From: JAVBKA01 sp031546715 | Lineage (GTDB): Bacteria; Bacillota; Clostridia; Oscillospirales; UBA929 | Assembly (NCBI GenBank): GCA_031546715.1 | Contig: JAVBKA010000123.1 | Span: 1-11,838, forward strand | Direction of reading: 5' to 3' | Length of the DNA: 11,838 nucleotides | Part shown: positions 7,066 through 11,838 of the stretch, piece by piece | Layout of the letters: each line of letters begins with the position of its first letter | Numbering within the stretch: position 1 is the stretch's first letter | The notes under the pieces: model-generated | What the model saw: only the letters and a program-made list of their open reading frames with translations | Told to the model about the DNA's origin: nothing | Databases searched by the model: none | Position numbers and translations under genes: made by a program

Positions 7066-7527
7066 TTATTTTGCAATAGCTTTCAACGTTATTTCATGAA
7101 CTACAACGCTTGAACTGATTTCATCAACTTTTGATTCCAATCGGTTGAGAACCGTAGTGTTCGAAGTTATTCTCTGCGTATGCCCCTCAATTGCTTCAAG
7201 CGCAATTTGAATACGAGGCATCTCAATGAGCTCCATTTTTATTAGAGTAGATTTTGCTAATTCGGCGTGTTCTGTTAAACCGACAACGTCGGATTTTAGG
7301 ACGTTGACGTCGGACGTTAGGGCGTTGACGTCGGTTTTGAGTTCGCTGATATCATGCTCCATTCTGTCAAGCCTGCCGTTAATATGGGCAATATCACCTT
7401 GCATCTGCCTAATGTCGCCTTGCATCTGCCCGATAGTACCATTAATCTGCCCAATGTCGCCTTGCATTTGCCCCATGTCACCACGCATTAGCTCAAGCAA
7501 TGCTAAAATCTTTTCTTCGTTATTCAT
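7066..7527 (-). CDS. Heptad-repeat coiled-coil protein of unknown function
   Basis: A 153-residue protein with no transmembrane segment or signal peptide. Residues 14-83 are ten consecutive heptads without a skip, from MRGDMGQ, MQGDIGQ and INGTIGQ to LKTDVNA, LTSDVNV and LKSDVVG. Each has Met, Ile or Leu at the first position and a hydrophobic residue four later, and most have Asp just before that; this predicts a continuous coiled coil. The C-terminal 70 residues are also helical in character. The overall shape resembles small coiled-coil hypothetical proteins common in Clostridia, whose function I do not know. The start is ATG 7527, directly after a G-rich ribosome binding site; an in-frame ATG at 7554 lacks one. 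The gene has its own promoter and terminator and so is monocistronic. Heptads 1-6 are Gly/Gln/Met-rich, while 7-10 are Lys/Ser/Val-rich. Confidence 0.75.
   Translation of the reverse strand: MNNEEKILALLELMRGDMGQMQGDIGQINGTIGQMQGDIRQMQGDIAHINGRLDRMEHDISELKTDVNALTSDVNVLKSDVVGLTEHAELAKSTLIKMELIEMPRIQIALEAIEGHTQRITSNTTVLNRLESKVDEISSSVVVHEITLKAIAK
7279..7488 (-). repeat. 21-bp tandem repeat encoding ten heptads
   Basis: Ten in-frame 21-bp units code for the heptads of the coiled-coil protein. Four adjoining units at 7398-7418, 7419-7439, 7440-7460 and 7461-7481 are closely similar at DNA level. A second sub-family at about 7279-7340 shares the GTTGACGTCGG core. Such arrays can change by whole units without breaking the frame. 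Confidence 0.75.
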
Positions 7528-7531
7528 AATA

Positions 7532-7539
7532 CCCCCCCC
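7532..7539 (-). promoter_or_regulatory. Poly-G8 ribosome binding site of the coiled-coil gene
   Basis: On the coding strand AGGGGGGGG is followed by TATT and the ATG at 7527. It is the only purine-rich stretch ahead of the start, so it must act as the Shine-Dalgarno sequence and fixes that start. A homopolymer of eight G residues is prone to slippage, which would change the spacing to the start codon. Confidence 0.6.
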
Positions 7540-7599
7540 TAAATATTTATACATATCAAAAACAGCTCGAACGTTGCGCTGATTAATCTCTTTAGTCTT

Positions 7600-7628
7600 A
7601 TGATAACATTCGACAAGCAGCGTGTCAA
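7600..7628 (-). promoter_or_regulatory. Sigma-A promoter for the coiled-coil gene
   Basis: On the minus strand TTGACA (7628-7623, perfect) and TATCAT (7605-7600, 5/6) are separated by 17 bases. Transcription would start near 7593, leaving a leader of about 66 bases. It lies downstream of the HTH_42 gene stop codon, so the coiled-coil gene need not depend on read-through. Confidence 0.7.
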
Positions 7629-7662
7629 TGTCTTTTTAGTGTATGACCATAGGTCGAGTGGC

Positions 7663-8667
7663 TCACACAGTACCCGCTGTGCGCCATCTGATATCGTCTA
7701 CCAAATCAAATGCAGCGTCTTTTATCCGTTTGGGCTGTACTGTGAAAAACTCAATAACAGGCTCGGATTTCTTGATGTTCCAGAGACCTGCTACTTGACC
7801 GTTTATGGCAATTGTCGGTAGGCAGATTCCTGATTTCAGTACGACCTTGCTTTTATACTCCGATGGTAAAATTGCGCTTCGTTCCGTGTAGGATACTATA
7901 AGTGGGTCGAAGCCTGAGAGTAGCGTCAGCTCTGGAATGCCGCCCATATCGGCATCATTGTCAACGTAATAATAGACGCCTCGGTCGTTTTCAAGCCGCG
8001 AAAACTCATCCAGGTCTTGGGCTGGCAATTTCTTTTTGTCGTCCCGCCATAAGCCTAAAAACCACGCTGCATCTGAAAGCGTGGCAGGACCATACGCCGT
8101 AAAAAATCTACGGAGCAGTTCGGGCAAGGCTTCGTCAGCCGTTTGAGTCGGCTCGGCACTTATTAGGTCAAAGTCACGGCTTGCCATATTCCGAAAGGCA
8201 ACCTTGCCAATCCGAGCCAGATAGACGAAAATTCCGCCCCATGGTGAAAACATACTGTCGATCACCTTACTATCGTAATCACGAGCGAAAATACGCCGCA
8301 TTTCGGCGCGGGAGCACACGCCGTCCTCCATAAGCGCCGTTATTTTGCTGACTACATCCTTCATTTCATCTTCGCCTAGACCAAGCCAATCATACGAAGC
8401 TTCTTCCGAATGGAGACCAAGGAGCAATGGCAGGTCCTCAAAATCGACGCCGTGTAATGTGCCGCGATAGAGCCATGTTTTTGTAAGAGCGTTTTTCCAA
8501 CCCATAAGGTCAGCCCCGCGAATTAACGCAGAAAAAGCGACATTGCGGTGAAACCAGCAGTGCAAGCCGAGAAGCTCCCTTGATAGTTGCTGAATATCAT
8601 CGCATTTTCGTGATAAGTATAGCCCGTGCATACGCCTTTGCAGGATTTGTTCCTTAATCTTATCCAT
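7663..8667 (-). CDS. Winged-helix HTH_42 family protein (YcaQ/AlkZ-related)
   Basis: A 334-residue protein of the HTH_42 family (PF06224), which includes the DNA interstrand-crosslink glycosylases AlkZ and YcaQ. Recognisable family stretches are KTWLYRGTLHGVDFEDLPLL at 63-82, a FFTAYGPATLSDAAWFLGL winged-helix segment, LLSGFDPLIVSYTERSAIL, and a C-terminal beta part (ICLPTIAINGQVAGLW). The catalytic position near the N-terminus, QxQ in AlkZ and QxD in YcaQ, here aligns with His36-Cys37-Trp38 in LLGLHCWFH. Activity as a base-excision glycosylase is therefore doubtful or divergent; a DNA-binding role remains plausible. The start is ATG 8667, eight bases after AAGGAG. It lies 74 bp after the methyltransferase gene and may share its transcript or use a weak promoter in the gap. 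Confidence 0.78.
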   Translation of the reverse strand: MDKIKEQILQRRMHGLYLSRKCDDIQQLSRELLGLHCWFHRNVAFSALIRGADLMGWKNALTKTWLYRGTLHGVDFEDLPLLLGLHSEEASYDWLGLGEDEMKDVVSKITALMEDGVCSRAEMRRIFARDYDSKVIDSMFSPWGGIFVYLARIGKVAFRNMASRDFDLISAEPTQTADEALPELLRRFFTAYGPATLSDAAWFLGLWRDDKKKLPAQDLDEFSRLENDRGVYYYVDNDADMGGIPELTLLSGFDPLIVSYTERSAILPSEYKSKVVLKSGICLPTIAINGQVAGLWNIKKSEPVIEFFTVQPKRIKDAAFDLVDDIRWRTAGTV

Positions 8668-8706
8668 GAGTATCGCTCCTTGCTCCTATTTAGCGCAGCA
8701 TCCTAA

Positions 8707-8735
8707 AGTGTACATATCTAGTAATTACCGTGCAA
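8707..8735 (-). promoter_or_regulatory. Possible promoter for the HTH_42 gene
   Basis: On the minus strand TTGCAC (8735-8730) and TACACT (8712-8707) are separated by 17 bases, 40 bases before the ATG. The -35 is a 5/6 match and the -10 only 4/6. A short CGTG/CACG hairpin overlaps the -35, but without a T run it is not a terminator. Confidence 0.35.
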
Positions 8736-8741
8736 AACACG

Positions 8742-9902
8742 CTACCAGCCCAGCTTTTTTAAAAGGTACGTACTCTCAAGACCAAACTGGTTGCACCACG
8801 CTGTTACCTTAGTATGGTCGGTGGTTTTTTTATTTTTTATGGCTCGAATCAGGACGTTTTTTGCAGTGTGCTCAATGGAGGTAAACTCCAAAAGCTCCAC
8901 TGAGTATCCGAAAACCTCCAACACTAAGGCTCTTAGCGTATCGGTTACCATGGTGATAAATTTATCCCTCTGAACGCCGTGCTTAAGCATGGGCATAAGC
9001 GCATCGTTTTTTACAGTGTATTGCAGTTCATGCTGACAGCATGGGGCTAGCAATATAATCTTTGCGCCGTCCTGCACTGCCCTTACGATTGCGTCATCCG
9101 TTGCTGTGTCACATGCGTGTAATGCGACAACCATGTCCGACGGGGTTACCTCGGCGGCGTCCACCCAGCCTGTGACAAATCTTAAATGAGGGGCAAAGCC
9201 AACGACTGCGGCTATCTCACGGCAGGTTTCTAAAACATCACTTTTAATGTCAACACCTGTGACGGTTACGCTACGGTTTTCTGTTACGGTAAGGTAGTGG
9301 TACAGGGCAAAAGTAAGGTACGCCTTGCCGCACCCGTAATCTGTGACATTTATATTGACGTTTTTGGGTATAAATTGAACGCAATGTTTCGCAATTTCAA
9401 GAAATTTGTTTAACTGAATGAACTTATCATATCTGGAGGGCTTGACCTTGTAGGCTTCGTCCATTATTCCAAGCTTTACCAAAAAGGGGAGTTGGTCGCC
9501 GTCACTTAAAATATGGTTTTTCTGCCTGTTATGGGAGGATGCTTCGGACAAGCTTTCGGTGCTAGACAAAAGCTTTGATTTGTCTAGGTTTTTAGCAATC
9601 ACAGTCAATTTGCCTTTTTTACTGGTTAGGCATGTAAATACGCGATTTTCGGTAAAAAATACGGCGTTTTTATAGGTTTTTATGGTAACTTGCAGGTAGT
9701 TATCAAGGTCGTTATTGGAAATGTTTTTATGTAAAGCTTTTTTGTCGTCAATCCATTCTGCTTGATAAAAAAGTTCGCCTGAGAGGGTGACTGGTCTTAA
9801 ATCAATGCGAGAGCTGTGTTCAACGCTTATCGGAACGCTAAACACAGCTTTTACAATGGGTGATTCGGTTTTTAAATGCACAATTAGCTGACTGAAATCC
9901 AT
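8742..9902 (-). CDS. SAM-dependent methyltransferase (Methyltransf_32-like)
   Basis: A 386-residue protein with two parts. Residues about 1-140 form an uncharacterised, beta-rich N-terminal region. Residues about 155-360 form a class I Rossmann methyltransferase. The SAM-binding motif I is VTDYGCGKAYLT (187-198), motif II ends in Asp218 (TGVDIKSDV), and the later strand reads DMVVALHACDTATDDA (256-271), followed by APCCQHEL (286-293). The KFIQLNKFLEI helix before motif I and the HACD and CCQHEL signatures are typical of the Methyltransf_32 group (PF13679), whose substrates, possibly RNA, are largely unassigned. The start is ATG 9902, six bases after GGAG, and that GGAG lies within the last codons of the response regulator gene. 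The gap is only 3 bp, so translation is probably coupled. Two adjacent Cys residues at 288-289 could be catalytic or structural. Confidence 0.85.
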   Translation of the reverse strand: MDFSQLIVHLKTESPIVKAVFSVPISVEHSSRIDLRPVTLSGELFYQAEWIDDKKALHKNISNNDLDNYLQVTIKTYKNAVFFTENRVFTCLTSKKGKLTVIAKNLDKSKLLSSTESLSEASSHNRQKNHILSDGDQLPFLVKLGIMDEAYKVKPSRYDKFIQLNKFLEIAKHCVQFIPKNVNINVTDYGCGKAYLTFALYHYLTVTENRSVTVTGVDIKSDVLETCREIAAVVGFAPHLRFVTGWVDAAEVTPSDMVVALHACDTATDDAIVRAVQDGAKIILLAPCCQHELQYTVKNDALMPMLKHGVQRDKFITMVTDTLRALVLEVFGYSVELLEFTSIEHTAKNVLIRAIKNKKTTDHTKVTAWCNQFGLESTYLLKKLGW

Positions 9903-9905
9903 ATA

Positions 9906-10586
9906 TTACTCCGTAACCTGAAAATTTTCGTCACATTTGTAGCCCTTGCCCCAAACCGTCGCGATAATGCCACGATGCGCTCCTAGCTTTTCGCGAATTT
10001 GCTTTACATGAGTGTCAACTGTTCGGGCATCGCCTAAAAACTCATAGTCCCAAACTTCTGTTAAAAGCTGTTCGCGGGAGTACGTTTTTTGGGAGTTCTC
10101 CATTAATAAAAGCAATAGGTCAAACTCCTTGGGGGTTAATGACAGGGGCAGATTTTGCAAGGTGGCTTGCTGGGATTCTTTGTCAAGGCTCAATGCTCCG
10201 ATAGTTACCTTTGAGCCTTTTTCTGGGTACGCCCTTGCGAGCAATGCCCGTATTCTAACCAGAAGCTCCTTTGGCGAAAACGGCTTAACCACATAATCGT
10301 CAGCACCAACCTCAAAGCCGCCTACGATATCTGACTCATCTCCCCGAGCCGTCAGCATAATAATTGGCACTCTAGACACACGCCGCACTCTTGCACAGAC
10401 CTCACGTCCGTCAAGACCCGGCATCATAACGTCAAGCAGTAGCAGTGAGTACTGGTTTGTTAGTGCAAGCTCCAAACCTTTTTCACCGTTATCCGCCTGA
10501 TCCACCTCATAGCCTGCCCGAAGCAAATACGGCACAACAAATTCCCTAATGCCTTGTTCATCCTCGACCATTAAAAGCTTTTGCAT
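9906..10586 (-). CDS. OmpR/PhoB-family response regulator
   Basis: A 226-residue two-domain transcription factor. The receiver domain (1-115) has the acidic pocket Glu8-Asp9, the phospho-acceptor Asp52 in LLLDVMMPGLDG, the switch Thr79 and Lys101 in KPFSPKEL. The OmpR-type winged helix covers about 127-222, with LTPKEFDLL at 150-158, the recognition helix in RTVDTHVKQIREKLG (188-202), and the wing VWGKGYKC at the end. All residues needed for phosphorylation are intact. The ATG at 10586 is preceded by GGGGTG with a 5-base spacer. It sits between a Big_2 lipoprotein gene (15 bp upstream) and a methyltransferase gene (3 bp downstream). No histidine kinase is in this operon, which is unusual for the family. 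The unpaired kinase at 4980-6380 is one candidate partner. Confidence 0.93.
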   Translation of the reverse strand: MQKLLMVEDEQGIREFVVPYLLRAGYEVDQADNGEKGLELALTNQYSLLLLDVMMPGLDGREVCARVRRVSRVPIIMLTARGDESDIVGGFEVGADDYVVKPFSPKELLVRIRALLARAYPEKGSKVTIGALSLDKESQQATLQNLPLSLTPKEFDLLLLLMENSQKTYSREQLLTEVWDYEFLGDARTVDTHVKQIREKLGAHRGIIATVWGKGYKCDENFQVTE

Positions 10587-10601
10587 AACTTCACCCCTTA
10601 A

Positions 10602-11198
10602 TTATTTGGCGGTTACCTCGCATGACGACACCAGTCCGTTTACCGTCGTGGCTGATATGGTTACTTTTCCTTTGCTGACGGCTGTGATTTTTCCGCGACC
10701 GTCCACTGAAACTATTTTAGAATCTGACGAAGCCCATGTCAGAGCTTTGTTTGGGCTTGCGATATTCATGCTGGGTTCAAATTTTGCTTTAAGAGAATAT
10801 GACCTGCCTGCTTTTAGCTCCATACTGAGCTTGTTAAGCTCAATTGATTGAGGCATAGAAAAAATTTTTAATTGACAAATGGCTTTTTTTCCGCTATTGT
10901 TTTCAGTAACTATTATCTGCGTTGAGCCAACTGTTAATGCCTCCACAAAGCCTTTTTCATCAACTGTCGCTACATTCGGCTTCGAGGACTTCCATGTAAA
11001 ATCAGTTTCGGCGTCACTTGGCTGAACCTCGACGGCAAGATGGGCGACAGCGGAAGCACCAAGGCCCAGTGTAAGCTCCTTGGTTTTTGGATGGAGAATT
11101 AGCTTCGCGGCATGTCCGTCGTTTTCACATGCATTGCAGCTTGAAAAAAGAAACATGAGCATGGCAAAAGCAGCAAAAAAAGCTGCACCTCTTCTCAT
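10602..11198 (-). CDS. Lipoprotein with two Big_2 (Ig-like) domains
   Basis: A 198-residue exported protein. MRRGAAFFAAFAMLMFLFSSC is a signal peptide ending in a probable lipobox Cys21, so the protein should be anchored on the outer face of the membrane. Two bacterial Ig-like Big_2 domains follow, at about 32-113 and 116-198. Each carries the family signature: VATVDEKGFVEALTVG at 76-91 and IVSVDGRGKITAVSKG at 162-177, with Trp-Ser-Ser strands ahead of them (FTWKSSKPN, LTWASSDSK). Big_2 domains usually mediate binding to cell-wall, polysaccharide or protein partners. The start is chosen at ATG 11198, nine bases after GGGGTG; upstream in-frame GTG and ATG codons overlap that site. It is the first gene of the operon with the response regulator and methyltransferase. 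Its ligand is unknown. Confidence 0.85.
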   Translation of the reverse strand: MRRGAAFFAAFAMLMFLFSSCNACENDGHAAKLILHPKTKELTLGLGASAVAHLAVEVQPSDAETDFTWKSSKPNVATVDEKGFVEALTVGSTQIIVTENNSGKKAICQLKIFSMPQSIELNKLSMELKAGRSYSLKAKFEPSMNIASPNKALTWASSDSKIVSVDGRGKITAVSKGKVTISATTVNGLVSSCEVTAK

Positions 11199-11222
11199 AT
11201 GCACCATCACCCCTTTGGTTTT

Positions 11223-11251
11223 ATTTTAATGTATAGCGCGGTCAAAGTCAA
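11223..11251 (-). promoter_or_regulatory. Sigma-A promoter of the lipoprotein-regulator-methyltransferase operon
   Basis: On the minus strand TTGACT (11251-11246) and TAAAAT (11228-11223) each match the consensus at 5 of 6 bases with a 17-base spacer. Transcription would start near 11216, leaving a short leader of about 18 bases before ATG 11198. Confidence 0.65.
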
Positions 11252-11280
11252 GCAACACGGATTCTTTGTTCTAACTTTTA

Positions 11281-11338
11281 CAACGGTTTCTTTTTATTTA
11301 AAGACTGAATAAAGGATTTGCAACGGTTTTTTGCAAAT
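11281..11338. repeat. CAACGGTTT direct repeats and an inverted repeat
   Basis: CAACGGTTT occurs at 11281-11289 and again at 11321-11329, exactly 40 bp apart, about four helical turns. The second copy lies inside a perfect 8-bp inverted repeat, ATTTGCAA (11316-11323) and TTGCAAAT (11331-11338). The elements sit between two divergent promoters and could bind a regulator; no known operator consensus is recognised. Confidence 0.55.
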
Positions 11339-11343
11339 ATTAC

Positions 11344-11372
11344 TTGACATATTTGTCAGAAAAAGCTATAAT
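11344..11372 (+). promoter_or_regulatory. Consensus sigma-A promoter for the yceD gene
   Basis: TTGACA (11344-11349) and TATAAT (11367-11372) are perfect matches with a 17-base spacer. The start point would be near 11379, giving a 5' leader of about 56 bases. Such a strong promoter fits a gene normally linked to ribosomal protein L32. Confidence 0.78.
11345..11358. promoter_or_regulatory. Palindrome overlapping the yceD -35 element
   Basis: TGACATATTTGTCA is a perfect 5-bp inverted repeat (TGACA/TGTCA) around four bases. It covers the -35 element of the yceD promoter, where a bound repressor would block polymerase. Part of it is dictated by the -35 consensus itself, so it may be chance. Confidence 0.3.
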
Positions 11373-11434
11373 ACGAAATTGTGATACGGCTAGTGCCACA
11401 AGCAATAACTCGTATACATTCGTGAGGTAGGAAA

Positions 11435-11838
11435 ATGAAACACAGCAAAAGCCGGGACGGCAAAGCTCAAGATTTGAGCAGGCAGCCGCCTAAAATAGCT
11501 GATGGTCATGTCACCTTTGATGTAAGGTTAGTTTCTGAAGGACAGACAGTTTCATTTAAGCATGATTTTGACCTTTCGGAGCTTTCATTTTATGACGAGC
11601 GTCCGATAGCAGAACCACTGACTTTTGAAGGTAGCGTTAAGAATTCCGCAGGACTTCTTCAGCTCGCAGGCACGGTTTCATCCAATTTACACTTGGTATG
11701 TGACAGGTGTCTCAAACCCTTTAATCGAGTTAAAAGTGTTAAAATTCATAAAAATCTTACTGTTTACCACGTTACTTCTGATGATGATGACTCAGACGCA
11801 TTAGTTTACTGTCCGGGCGGTTTTTGTGACCTTGAGGA
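11435..11838 (+). CDS. yceD: YceD/DUF177 family protein, C-terminus beyond window
   Basis: The first 134 residues are visible and the frame is open to the window end. The DUF177 signature is LVCDRCLKPF at 87-96, with the CxxC pair Cys89 and Cys92, preceded by the family's beta-rich LTFEGSVKNSAGLLQLAGTV stretch (split around 62-81). A second Cys pair, Cys126 and Cys131, follows an Asp-rich loop (DDDDSD). YceD proteins are linked to 23S rRNA accumulation and are normally encoded just before rpmF (ribosomal protein L32); rpmF would lie beyond the window. The start is ATG 11435, seven bases after GAGG. A perfect consensus promoter lies 63 bp upstream. About 20 polar residues precede the conserved domain, which is a slightly long N-terminus. 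Confidence 0.82.
   Translation, partial: MKHSKSRDGKAQDLSRQPPKIADGHVTFDVRLVSEGQTVSFKHDFDLSELSFYDERPIAEPLTFEGSVKNSAGLLQLAGTVSSNLHLVCDRCLKPFNRVKSVKIHKNLTVYHVTSDDDDSDALVYCPGGFCDLE

Noticed and set aside
6881..7099. Plus-strand 72-residue open frame
   Set aside because: It runs across the minus-strand promoter, operator and terminator and into the coiled-coil gene, with no family resemblance.
7279..7488. Possible CRISPR-like repeat array
   Set aside because: Units are contiguous 21-bp in-frame codons for heptads, with no unique spacers.
7226..7582. Plus-strand open frame with Cys-Ile-Cys/Pro repeats
   Set aside because: It is the antisense of the heptad array. The repeats come from the 21-bp units, and the minus strand has promoter, ribosome binding site and terminator.
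11379..11401. Small hairpin in the yceD leader as a riboswitch or ribosomal-protein leader
   Set aside because: Only short, interrupted pairing (TTGT/ACAA and GGC/GCC); no recognisable leader structure.

Overview
The window looks like a chromosomal stretch from a spore-forming Bacillota bacterium, most likely a Clostridia member. The main pointers are a Clostridia-type second GyrA/ParC-like topoisomerase subunit, a BclA-like spore-surface protein, a YitT membrane protein, a PerR-type regulator, strong Shine-Dalgarno sequences, sigma-A promoters and frequent TTG starts. No tRNA, rRNA, insertion sequence, phage gene or CRISPR array is visible. The lineage is inferred from protein families only.

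Left part (1-4159, minus strand). A ParC/GyrA-like topoisomerase A subunit is followed by a YitT-family membrane protein, a HAD phosphatase and the start of a lipoprotein cut by the window edge. The last three are tightly packed, with 19-bp spacing and then a 13-bp overlap, and probably form an operon. No confident promoter was found for this block.

Middle part (4160-7662). A BclA-like jelly-roll protein is read on the plus strand, divergently from the topoisomerase, and ends in imperfect A-rich repeats and a long hairpin. A sensor histidine kinase with its own promoter follows on the plus strand, without a response regulator beside it. It converges on a PerR-type regulator whose consensus promoter is overlapped by a Per-box-like operator. 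Upstream of that lies an isolated coiled-coil protein made of ten near-perfect heptads, with its own promoter, its own terminator and an 8-G tract at the ribosome binding site.

Right part (7663-11198, minus strand). A two-domain Big_2 lipoprotein, an OmpR-type response regulator and a class I methyltransferase form a compact three-gene operon (15-bp and 3-bp gaps) behind a good sigma-A promoter. A winged-helix HTH_42 (YcaQ/AlkZ-related) protein follows after 74 bp and may have its own weak promoter. The operon has no histidine kinase, so the unpaired kinase at 4980-6380 is a possible but unproven partner.

Far right (11199-11838). A divergent intergenic region with two strong promoters, a repeated CAACGGTTT element and two inverted repeats leads on the plus strand to a YceD/DUF177 protein, truncated at the window end. 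In bacteria this gene normally precedes rpmF (ribosomal protein L32).

No clear-cut new defence or mobile system is present. The most unusual points are the heptad protein with its poly-G tract, the stalk-less BclA-like protein, the altered active-site or drug-site motifs in three enzymes, and the kinase-less lipoprotein/regulator/methyltransferase operon.
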